Origin: Bacillota bacterium
GTDB taxonomy: Bacteria; Bacillota; Clostridia; Christensenellales; CAG-138
NCBI GenBank assembly: GCA_023396535.1
Contig: JAEWWD010000163.1
Span: 1 to 8,967, forward strand
DNA: 8,967 nucleotides
Reading direction: 5' to 3'
Part shown: positions 1 to 5,815 of the stretch, piece after piece
How positions within the stretch are numbered: the stretch's first letter is position 1
Layout of the letters: each line of letters begins with the position of its first letter
The notes under the pieces: generated by a model
Seen by the model: only the letters and a program-made list of their open reading frames with translations
The model's database searches: none
What the model was told of the DNA's origin: nothing
Program-made: the position numbers and the translations under genes

Positions 1-11
1 TCGGTTGACGC

Positions 12-40
12 TTGACAGGGCGGGTACAAGCGTATATTAT
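12..40 (+). promoter_or_regulatory. Sigma-70-type promoter of the T-box/lyase transcript
   Basis: A perfect -35 box TTGACA lies at 12-17, followed after a 17-base spacer by TATTAT at 35-40 (one change from TATAAT). The tract 33-50 is very AT-rich, unlike the GC-rich leader after it. A perfect TATAAT also occurs at 42-47, but no -35 box sits at proper spacing from it. Transcription would start near 47-55, just before the T-box Stem I. Confidence 0.7.
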
Positions 41-63
41 ATATAATAATTTCATAAACCTAC

Positions 64-361
64 ATGCGATGACTGCGAAGGAGTACCGGGAGGCGGGGCG
101 ACCCGCGTTTTGACCCGACAGAGAGCCGCCGGTTGGTGCGAGGCGGAGGGGTGCGGCCTGGGAATACACGCAAACAGCAACCCAAAGAAAGGCGGTTTTG
201 CCGAGTAGATTGGGCCGGACTTCGCCCGTTACAGCGAATAGAGTATCGCGGAAACTATTCCGTCGTACTCGAAAAGGTCGGCGTCGTGAGGCGTTGGCGA
301 ATTGAGGTGGTAACACGGGATTTGGCGCTCGTCCTCTGGGAACAGGGGAGGAGCGTTTTTT
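64..361 (+). promoter_or_regulatory. T-box riboswitch, tyrosine specifier (UAC)
   Basis: This is a tRNA-sensing leader that lets transcription continue when uncharged cognate tRNA binds. The Stem I signature is clear: AGAGAG at 120-125, then CCGCC (126-130) pairing with GGCGG (142-146) around the GGTTGGTGCGA apical part. The specifier loop shows the usual GAA (162-164), then TAC (165-167), then A, so the read codon is UAC, tyrosine. The antiterminator can be drawn fully: GAGG 304-307 pairs with CCTC 333-336, the 7-base bulge TGGTAAC is 308-314, and ACGGG 315-319 pairs with CTCGT 328-332. The fourth bulge base (U311) matches the A discriminator expected for tRNA-Tyr. The 5' and internal boundaries of Stems II and III are approximate. 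It precedes the lyase by about 75 bases and is the only visible control element for it. Confidence 0.93.
326..361 (+). terminator. T-box intrinsic terminator
   Basis: The arm CGCTC (326-330) pairs with GAGCG (351-355). After one G-G mismatch, TCCTC (332-336) pairs with GGGGA (345-349), with one G-U pair. The loop is 337-344 and a run of six T follows at 356-361. Its 5' arm (328-336) is the same sequence used as the 3' side of the antiterminator, so the two folds exclude each other, as expected in a T-box. Confidence 0.88.
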
Positions 362-437
362 GTACCTCCGCCAGGATGGCATGGCCGCCAAAGCATGTCT
401 CCGGACAACAATGTATATTCAAAAGGAGAGTATGACA

Positions 438-1886
438 ATGGCGAACATCTCATTCTTCAGCGGCGACAAGCTACCCCTCGAAATGCACAAGGTCCGCATC
501 GTGCAGAAGCTTAACCTGCCTCCCGTGGAGCGCAGGCTCGCCGCCATCAACGAAGCGGGCAACAATACATTCCTGTTGAAAAACGAGGATATTTTCCTCG
601 ACATGCTCACGGACAGCGGCGTGAACGCCATGAGCGACAACCAGCTTGCCTCCATGATGGTGGCGGACGACAGCTATGCGGGCAGCGCTACATTCACGCG
701 GCTTGAAAGTAAAGTGAACGAGATATTCGGCACAAAATACTTCCTGCCCGCCCACCAGGGCCGCGCGTGCGAGCACATACTGGCGCAGGTGTATGTGAAG
801 CCCGGCAACGTCATCCCGATGAACTTCCACTTCACCACCCCCAAGGCGCATATCACCCATGTGGGCGGCCGTGTGGAAGAGTTGGTCATCGCCGAAGGCC
901 TGAAAACCGAAAGCGACCATCCCTTCAAGGGCAATTTCGATATCGAGCGCCTCAAAAAACTGATTAAAAAAGAAGGTGCAGGCAATATCCCCTTCATCCG
1001 CATCGAGGCGGGTACCAACCTCATCGGCGGCCAGCCCCTTTCGCTGGAGAACATTCTGGAAGTCTCGCATGTTGCGCGTGAGAACGGCATACTGACGGTG
1101 TTCGATGCAAGCCTGTGGCAGGATAACCTGCACTTCATCAAGCAGCGCGAGGAAGCCTGCCGCAATATGACCACGCGCGAGATCACGCTGGAAATGGCGT
1201 CGCATATGGACATCATCTACTTCTCCGCCCGCAAGCTGGGCTTCGCGCGCGGCGGCGGCATCTGCATGCATTCCAAGGAGCTGTGCGCGCAGATGAAGGA
1301 GTTAGTGCCCATGTTCGAGGGCTTTTTGACCTACGGCGGCATGAGCGTGCGCGAAATGGAGGCGATCGCCGTCGGCCTTGAAGAGACCATGGACGAGGAT
1401 ATCATCTCGCAGGGGCCGCAGTTCATCGAATATATGTGCAACGAGCTCATTAAGCGCGGCGTGCCCGTTATCACCCCTCCGGGCGGACTCGGATGCCATC
1501 TCAACGCCATGAAGTTCCTGCCGCATATCGATCAGCACCAGTACCCGGCGGGCGCTCTGGCGGCGGCCGTCTACATCGCGGGCGGCATCCGCGGCATGGA
1601 GCGCGGTACGATATCCGAGCAGCGCGAGCCGGACGGCACCGAGCCCATGGCCGAAATGGAGCTTCTGCGCTTGGCGCTGCCCCGCCGCGTGTTCACGCTT
1701 TCGCAGGTGGCGTACGCCGTGGACCGTATCGCCTGGCTGTACAGCCACCGCGATATGGTGGGCGGGCTGAAGTTCGTGGAGGAGCCGAGCGCCCTGCGCT
1801 TCTTCTTCGGCCGCCTCGAAGCCGTGGACGACTGGCAGGAGAAGCTGGTCGCGCAGTTCCGCAAGGATTTCGGAGAGAGCCTATAA
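438..1886 (+). CDS. Beta-eliminating lyase, tyrosine phenol-lyase-like (482 aa)
   Basis: This is a PLP-dependent lyase of the tryptophanase/tyrosine phenol-lyase (TPL) family; TPL reversibly splits tyrosine to phenol, pyruvate and ammonium. By alignment to the Citrobacter TPL sequence as I recall it, the following are kept: Tyr80 (TPL Y71), His-Gln-Gly-Arg 106-109 (phosphate site), Phe132-Thr133 (F123-T124), Asn194 (N185), Asp223 (D214), PLP lysine Lys266 (K257), Arg389 in MERG (R381, phenol-hydroxyl contact), Arg411 (R404, carboxylate) and Phe455-Phe456 (F448-F449). MERG and T124 favour TPL over tryptophanase. Unusual changes are Leu226 for R217, Arg265 for K256, Arg271 for N262, Asp78 for E69 and Leu351 for H343. 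About 20 extra residues lie at the C terminus. The start at 438 sits 9 bases after AGGAG (424-428); ATG 432 is in frame but too close to it. It is controlled by the Tyr T-box upstream. True substrate uncertain. Confidence 0.88.
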   Translation: MANISFFSGDKLPLEMHKVRIVQKLNLPPVERRLAAINEAGNNTFLLKNEDIFLDMLTDSGVNAMSDNQLASMMVADDSYAGSATFTRLESKVNEIFGTKYFLPAHQGRACEHILAQVYVKPGNVIPMNFHFTTPKAHITHVGGRVEELVIAEGLKTESDHPFKGNFDIERLKKLIKKEGAGNIPFIRIEAGTNLIGGQPLSLENILEVSHVARENGILTVFDASLWQDNLHFIKQREEACRNMTTREITLEMASHMDIIYFSARKLGFARGGGICMHSKELCAQMKELVPMFEGFLTYGGMSVREMEAIAVGLEETMDEDIISQGPQFIEYMCNELIKRGVPVITPPGGLGCHLNAMKFLPHIDQHQYPAGALAAAVYIAGGIRGMERGTISEQREPDGTEPMAEMELLRLALPRRVFTLSQVAYAVDRIAWLYSHRDMVGGLKFVEEPSALRFFFGRLEAVDDWQEKLVAQFRKDFGESL

Positions 1887-1998
1887 TTTCGCACAAACGG
1901 CGTAGCCGTTTGCGCGAGGTCGCTGCGGCGAGATTTTCTCGCGCTGCTGTACGCTCGAAAGCCTGAAGGCTTTTGTCGCGCACAGTAGCGCGCAAGGA
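1887..1998. repeat. Cluster of small inverted repeats downstream of the lyase
   Basis: Several near-contiguous palindromes follow the stop codon. CAAACGGC 1894-1901 pairs with GCCGTTTG 1905-1912. GCGAGA 1928-1933 pairs with TCTCGC 1937-1942. CGCGCTGCTGT 1940-1950 pairs with ACAGTAGCGCG 1982-1992 (one G-U wobble) and encloses AAAGCC 1958-1963 pairing with GGCTTT 1968-1973. Some of these overlap and cannot all form at once. No coding signal is seen. They may be REP-like elements or help protect the 3' end of the mRNA. Confidence 0.6.
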
Positions 1999-2031
1999 GT
2001 AAAAACCGGCGCGCATGTCGCCGGTTTTTAC
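1999..2031. terminator. Strong bidirectional-type terminator after the lyase
   Basis: There is a perfect 13-bp stem: GTAAAAACCGGCG at 1999-2011 pairs with CGCCGGTTTTTAC at 2019-2031, with a 7-base loop. The GC core flanked by A-run and T-run makes it an intrinsic terminator on either strand. It ends the T-box/lyase transcript about 110 bases after the stop codon. Confidence 0.85.
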
Positions 2032-2261
2032 GTATTATATGCAAATTATCATCAGTACCTGAGGGAGCGGGGCGGCGGAGCGCCCCGCTTGCTAATATCT
2101 ATTTAACTGTGAGAGCCCGCCCGCTATTAAATTAAATAATCCTTCGTCGCCGCCCAGAGGCGGCGATACTTATTTTTCCCGCGAAAAGCGATGCCTGCTA
2201 ATATCTTAGTACGGGGATTACGCATTTACCACCATTTTTCCCGCGCTTTACACTGAAAACA
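2032..2261. other. Gene-free spacer with two GC hairpins and short direct repeats
   Basis: No gene is supported here. AGCGGGGCG 2066-2074 pairs with CGCCCCGCT 2081-2089. TCGCCGCC 2147-2154 pairs with GGCGGCGA 2159-2166 and is followed by a T-rich stretch (to 2177) that could terminate transcription. TGCTAATATCT occurs at 2090-2100 and 2196-2206. ATTTTTCCCGCG occurs at 2172-2183 and again at 2234-2245. Their role is unknown. Confidence 0.6.
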
Positions 2262-2290
2262 TTGCACTTTTTCCACGCATGTCTTATAAT
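2262..2290 (+). promoter_or_regulatory. Probable typA promoter
   Basis: A perfect -10 box TATAAT lies at 2285-2290. At 17-base spacing upstream there is TTGCAC (2262-2267), a weak -35 box that keeps only the TTG. The start of transcription would fall near 2297, leaving a leader of about 50 bases. This also argues against the in-frame ATG at 2279 being the typA start, because that ATG would lie upstream of the transcript. Confidence 0.6.
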
Positions 2291-2347
2291 AACTTGTCGC
2301 GCCGAAAAAGGCGGGAAATCCAACAGGAGCCGGGACGAAGGAATAAC

Positions 2348-4162
2348 ATGCAGAGGAACGAGTCAATCCGTAATGTCGCCATCATCGCGCACGTGGACCA
2401 TGGCAAGACGACATTGGTAGATCAATTGCTTCGGCAAAGCGGCGTATTCCGCGCCAATGAACAGGTGCAGGAGCGCGTCATGGACAGCAACGATCTCGAG
2501 CGCGAGCGCGGCATCACCATACTGAGCAAAAACACCGCCGTGACGTATCGCGGCGTCCGCATCAACATCGTGGATACGCCGGGCCACGCGGATTTCGGCG
2601 GCGAGGTGGAACGCATACTGCAGCTTGTCGACGGCGTGCTGCTGCTGGTGGACGCGTTTGAAGGCTGCATGCCGCAGACGCGGTTCGTGCTGCGCAAGGC
2701 GCTGGAGCTGAATAAGATTCCCGTCGTGGTCGTCAACAAAGTGGACAGGCCCGGCGCGCGCCCCTACGAGGTGGTCAGCGAGACGCTGGAGCTGTTCATG
2801 GACCTGGGCGCGTCGGCCGAGCAGCTGGATTTCCCCGTTGTGTACGCCTCCGCGCGGGACGGGTATTCCGGCATGGAGCCGGACGACCTCAAGGAAGACA
2901 TGCAGCCCCTGTTCGATACCATACTCAGCGCCATCCCCGCGCCGGAGGGCGATCCGGATGCTCCGCTGCAGATTCTGTTTTCCACCATCGATTACGATGA
3001 TTATGTGGGCCGTATCGGCGTGGGCCGCATCGTACGCGGTACGGCGCGCCGCAACGTACCCCTTGTGCTCTGCGGCGGCGGGGCCGCGCAGAAGGACGCA
3101 AAGCTGACGCGACTGTATCATTTCGAGGGCCTCAAGCGCATTGAGGTCGAGGAAGCCGCCGCGGGCGATATCGTGGCCGTAGCGGGCGTGGAGGGGCTTT
3201 CCGTAGGTCAGACGGCCTGCCCGCCGGAGGCTGTGGAGCCGCTGCCTTTCGTGCATATCGACGAACCGACGGTATCCATGCTGTTCGTCGTCAACGACAG
3301 CCCCTTCGCCGGGCGCGAAGGCAAGTATGTTACGTCGCGCAACCTGCGCGACAGGCTGTTCCGCGAGGTCATGACCAACGTCTCCATGCGCGTGAACGAA
3401 ACGGGCTCCACCGACGCGTTTGAGGTGTGCGGCCGCGGCGAGCTGCATCTTTCCATATTGATCGAAACCATGCGGCGGCAGGGCTATGAATTTGCCGTCA
3501 CCCGCCCCAAGGTCATATTCCATGAGGGCGAGAACGGCGAAAAGCTGGAGCCCATGGAGGCGCTGACAGTCGACGTGCCGCAGGAATTCGTAGGTGCCGT
3601 CATGGAAAAGCTTGGCTCCCGCAAGGCGGAGCTTGTCGACATGGTGGCGGGCGACGAAGGCACGCGCCTGCGCTTTTCTATTCCCGCGCGCGGGCTCATG
3701 GGCTACCGCAGCGAGCTGCTGACGGATACGCGCGGCAACGGCGTGATGAGCCATCTGTTCGACGGCTACGCCCCCTACAAGGGCGATCTGCCCGAGCGCT
3801 CCCACGGCAGCCTTGTGGCGCATGAGACGGGCGAGACGTCCTCCTATGGCCTGTTCAACACGCAGGAGCGCGGGCGGCTGTTTGTAGGCCCCGGCATACC
3901 GGTGTACGAAGGCCAGGTGGTGGGCGAAAACGCCAAGACTGGCGACATCGTCGTCAACGTCTGCAAAAAGAAGCACGTCACCAACATGCGCGCTTCCGGC
4001 TCCGATGAAGCGTTGCGCCTGACCCCGCCGGTCAATTTCTCGCTGGAGCAGTGCCTCGAGTTCATTGCCGAAGACGAGCTGGTGGAGGTCACGCCGGAGA
4101 GCATCCGCATGCGCAAACGCGTGCTCAATAAGGAAATGCGGATGAAACAGAACAAAAATTAA
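2348..4162 (+). CDS. typA: Ribosome-associated GTPase TypA/BipA (604 aa)
   Basis: This is a translational GTPase that binds the ribosome and affects assembly and stress or cold growth in other bacteria. The G domain is complete: G1 AHVDHGKT (14-21), G2 RGITI (54-58), G3 DTPGH (76-80), G4 NKVD (130-133) and G5 SA at 168-169. EF-G-like domains II, III and V follow, with the TypA-specific C-terminal part including the RGLMGYRSELLTDTRGNG region and the ending VTPESIRMRKRVLN. Length is close to the usual 610 residues. ATG 2348 was chosen because AAGGA (2338-2342) precedes it by 5 bases and the product then begins like known TypA proteins. The in-frame ATG at 2279 lies before the likely transcription start. 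The gene stands alone, and its TAA overlaps the first unit of a heptamer repeat. Confidence 0.97.
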   Translation: MQRNESIRNVAIIAHVDHGKTTLVDQLLRQSGVFRANEQVQERVMDSNDLERERGITILSKNTAVTYRGVRINIVDTPGHADFGGEVERILQLVDGVLLLVDAFEGCMPQTRFVLRKALELNKIPVVVVNKVDRPGARPYEVVSETLELFMDLGASAEQLDFPVVYASARDGYSGMEPDDLKEDMQPLFDTILSAIPAPEGDPDAPLQILFSTIDYDDYVGRIGVGRIVRGTARRNVPLVLCGGGAAQKDAKLTRLYHFEGLKRIEVEEAAAGDIVAVAGVEGLSVGQTACPPEAVEPLPFVHIDEPTVSMLFVVNDSPFAGREGKYVTSRNLRDRLFREVMTNVSMRVNETGSTDAFEVCGRGELHLSILIETMRRQGYEFAVTRPKVIFHEGENGEKLEPMEALTVDVPQEFVGAVMEKLGSRKAELVDMVAGDEGTRLRFSIPARGLMGYRSELLTDTRGNGVMSHLFDGYAPYKGDLPERSHGSLVAHETGETSSYGLFNTQERGRLFVGPGIPVYEGQVVGENAKTGDIVVNVCKKKHVTNMRASGSDEALRLTPPVNFSLEQCLEFIAEDELVEVTPESIRMRKRVLNKEMRMKQNKN

Positions 4163-4195
4163 CAATGAACAATGAACAATGAACAATGAACAATG
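4161..4195 (+). repeat. Heptamer tandem repeat (AACAATG) x5
   Basis: Five perfect head-to-tail copies of AACAATG begin inside the typA stop codon (TAA 4160-4162). A second copy of the array, in the opposite orientation, occurs at 7582-7616. Short heptamer tandem arrays are known in several bacterial groups, and I regard this as the same kind of element. No function can be read from the sequence. Confidence 0.95.
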
Positions 4196-4201
4196 AAGGG
4201 G

Positions 4202-4220
4202 GTAACTCCTTCGGAGTTAC
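4202..4220 (+). repeat. Hairpin with C(UUCG)G tip after the heptamer array
   Basis: GTAACTCC (4202-4209) pairs perfectly with GGAGTTAC (4213-4220), so the tip reads C-UUCG-G, a very stable tetraloop. No T-run follows, so it is not itself a classic terminator. A matching hairpin lies next to the other heptamer array (7557-7575). Confidence 0.8.
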
Positions 4221-4230
4221 AGTGGAAATC

Positions 4231-4275
4231 AAAGGCTTCGCGCTTCGGCTATATAGCAAAAGAGCGAAGCCTTTT
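4231..4275. terminator. Shared terminator between typA and the alcohol dehydrogenase
   Basis: AAAGGCTTCGC (4231-4241) pairs with GCGAAGCCTTT (4264-4274) in a perfect 11-bp stem, with T at 4275. The 22-base loop contains its own palindrome GCTATATAGC (4248-4257). It lies between convergent genes and has A and T flanks suited to ending transcription from both sides. Confidence 0.72.
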
Positions 4276-4313
4276 GGGTTATTTATAGGATTTTCGCCGT
4301 GTTTCCTGTCAGC

Positions 4314-5477
4314 TTATTTGTATGCCGCCGTATAGATAGCCAGGCAATCCGCGTCTGTAAGCGGCACTCTGTCAAACCGGAACATTTTGCCCATGGTAGC
4401 TTTGGCGTTCTTTACCAAGGTTGGAAATTCGTCGGGCTTTATTCCGTAGTCCGACATTTTCAAATCTGCTATGCCGCAGCCTTTTTGCAGTTTGTCGAGC
4501 GCCGCGATAAAGTCCATAGGTTCTTTCGCGTCAGGGCACCCCATAACTTGCGCCATTTTCACAAACCGGTTGTCGCAGCCGTGCGCGTTGATAAAATGCG
4601 TAAAGTAGGCTTTTGAAAGCATTGCAAGCCCCGCCCCGTGGGGCAAATCCTGATGATAGGCGCTCATCGCGTGTTCGAGCGAATGCTGGCTTGTGAGCGC
4701 CCCAACCACCATGACAAGGCCGGACAGCGTATTGGCGAAAGCTACTTTTTCGCGTGCTTCTATGTTGTCGCCGTTTTTCACGGCTACAGGCAGATAGTTG
4801 GCGATATTCTCGATCGCGGTGAGCGCGAACATATCGCTCATCATAGTCCCGCCTGAGGAGACATAGCCTTCCAGGCTGTGGGCGAGAGCGTCCCACCCCT
4901 GGTAAGCTGTGAATTTCGGCGGAACGGTGGTCATCAGTTCCGGGTCCACGATTGCCAGCACGGGGAACATGTCGTCCCTGCCGCCTATTCCGATTTTCTC
5001 GTTTGCTTCAGCGTTGGTGACGACGCCGAAAGCGTCCACCTCTGAACCGGTTCCCGCCGTGGTGGTGATGGCGATCATGGGAAGGGCGGCGTTTTTGACC
5101 GGTTGCCCTTTGCCGGAGCCGGCCAGAACATAATCCCACAGATCGCCGGGGTTGGGCGCAAGCATGGCCATGATTTTCGACGCATCCATCACGCTGCCGC
5201 CGCCCAGGGCTATCACAAAATCGCACCCGTTTTCCCGGGCAAAGGCAGCGCCGGCTTCCACTGTGGATTTGAGCGGATTTGCTTCAACCTTGTCAAATAC
5301 GACGGCGTCGGTTCCGCAAAGGCTCAACTGTTCTTCCAGACGGGGTAACAGATTGCGTCCCGATTTGCCATTGGAAATCACAATCATCGCCTTTTTGCCG
5401 GGCATGGTCTGCTTGTGAAGATTGTTCAATTGTCCTGCGCCAAATAGAATACGGGTCGGTGTGTAAGCTTTGAACAT
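4314..5477 (-). CDS. Iron-containing alcohol dehydrogenase (387 aa)
   Basis: This is an NAD(P)-dependent metal alcohol dehydrogenase of the type III (Fe-ADH) family, cytosolic, interconverting an alcohol and an aldehyde or ketone; the substrate cannot be told. The N-terminal Rossmann-like domain has the dinucleotide loop GGGS (92-95) and TTAGTGSE (139-146). The C-terminal helical domain carries the metal site: Asp196 and His200 in GWDALAH, His265/His269 in HSLEH, and His280 in LPHG. Length is normal. ATG 5477 was chosen because GAGGAG (5490-5485) precedes it by 7 bases. A TTG at 5492 in the same frame overlaps that ribosome binding site and is unlikely. It is divergent from the acyltransferase and likely read from the TTGACT/TATAGT promoter at 5689-5659, which resembles MerR-family-controlled promoters of alcohol dehydrogenases. 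Confidence 0.93.
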   Translation of the reverse strand: MFKAYTPTRILFGAGQLNNLHKQTMPGKKAMIVISNGKSGRNLLPRLEEQLSLCGTDAVVFDKVEANPLKSTVEAGAAFARENGCDFVIALGGGSVMDASKIMAMLAPNPGDLWDYVLAGSGKGQPVKNAALPMIAITTTAGTGSEVDAFGVVTNAEANEKIGIGGRDDMFPVLAIVDPELMTTVPPKFTAYQGWDALAHSLEGYVSSGGTMMSDMFALTAIENIANYLPVAVKNGDNIEAREKVAFANTLSGLVMVVGALTSQHSLEHAMSAYHQDLPHGAGLAMLSKAYFTHFINAHGCDNRFVKMAQVMGCPDAKEPMDFIAALDKLQKGCGIADLKMSDYGIKPDEFPTLVKNAKATMGKMFRFDRVPLTDADCLAIYTAAYK

Positions 5478-5488
5478 TTCATTTCTCC

Positions 5489-5584
5489 TCAATACCAGGT
5501 TTTTTCAGGCATATAGCCGGATTCGACGAACGTTTCATGTTGACCCTGCTCGTACGGCCCTCTTGCTGATCGAATGAACCGCAA
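5489..5584 (-). CDS. Possible 31-residue small ORF leading the alcohol dehydrogenase
   Basis: An open frame starts at TTG 5584 and stops at TGA 5491-5489, 11 bases before the dehydrogenase start. GAGGG (5595-5591) lies 6 bases ahead of the TTG and could be a ribosome binding site. The product would begin MRFIRSARG and end GYMPEKTWY, with a polar middle and no membrane segment or signal. The stop lies beside the dehydrogenase ribosome binding site, so translation could be coupled. It could instead be the worn C-terminal tail of a lost gene. A competing 20-residue frame starts at ATG 5595. I recognise no family. Confidence 0.25.
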   Translation of the reverse strand: MRFIRSARGPYEQGQHETFVESGYMPEKTWY

Positions 5585-5624
5585 GCATCGCCCTCATGTT
5601 GATAGTTCTCACAAGTCTCTTCTA

Positions 5625-5691
5625 TATTGACTTGGAATTAACTCCCGGATACAATGCAACTATAAACCATGAGGGTAACTCCAAGTCAATA
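5625..5691. promoter_or_regulatory. Divergent promoter pair with inverted TTGACTTGGA elements
   Basis: TATTGACTTGGAATTA at 5625-5640 is repeated in inverted form at 5676-5691 with one mismatch. On the plus strand, TTGACT (5627-5632) is followed after 17 bases by TACAAT (5650-5655). On the minus strand, TTGACT (5689-5684) is followed after 19 bases by TATAGT (5664-5659); a 19-base spacer is typical of MerR-activated promoters. Each spacer begins TGGA, and the plus-strand one contains a GGA-ATTAAC-TCC dyad. The minus promoter would serve the alcohol dehydrogenase and the plus one the acyltransferase. No MerR regulator gene is in the window. A further half-element TTGGAATTA lies at 5718-5726. 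Confidence 0.6.
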
Positions 5692-5809
5692 GTTTTAGAA
5701 ATATTCTGTGAGCATCATTGGAATTACGGGAGACATACATCCTCTTTTTTCATTGCGTGTCTAAATACTGATACAGAAGTTATAAAAAGTCTGCTACGAG
5801 AATAGGGGG
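5692..5809. other. AT-rich leader before the acyltransferase
   Basis: No gene is supported. The stretch is visibly richer in A and T than the coding regions around it. It contains a TTGGAATTA half-element at 5718-5726 and a -10-like TATAAA at 5781-5786 without a good -35 box at normal spacing. An open plus-strand frame (5596-5805) crosses it but has no ribosome binding site and begins before the promoter. Confidence 0.45.
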
Positions 5810-5815
5810 GTGCGT

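Noticed and set aside
360..437. A longer lyase starting in or just after the T-box terminator.
   Set aside because: The extra residues come from the terminator tail and have no ribosome binding site. AGGAG at 424-428 clearly serves the ATG at 438 (or possibly 432).
471..1271. A long open frame on the minus strand opposite the lyase.
   Set aside because: It is a shadow of a GC-rich gene: its composition is skewed to His, Ala and Arg, with no family resemblance and no ribosome binding site.
2279..2347. An in-frame N-terminal extension of TypA from ATG 2279.
   Set aside because: A -10 box (2285-2290) lies after this ATG, so it would be outside the transcript. A ribosome binding site and a family-typical N terminus support ATG 2348.
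2363..4186. A 607-codon minus-strand open frame opposite typA.
   Set aside because: It covers a fully recognisable TypA gene on the other strand. Its predicted protein is rich in His, Ala and Arg, as expected for an antisense frame of a GC-rich gene.
5596..5805. A 69-codon plus-strand frame between the alcohol dehydrogenase and the acyltransferase.
   Set aside because: It has no ribosome binding site, starts upstream of the likely promoter and runs through the inverted regulatory elements. No family is recognised. A degraded gene cannot be fully excluded.
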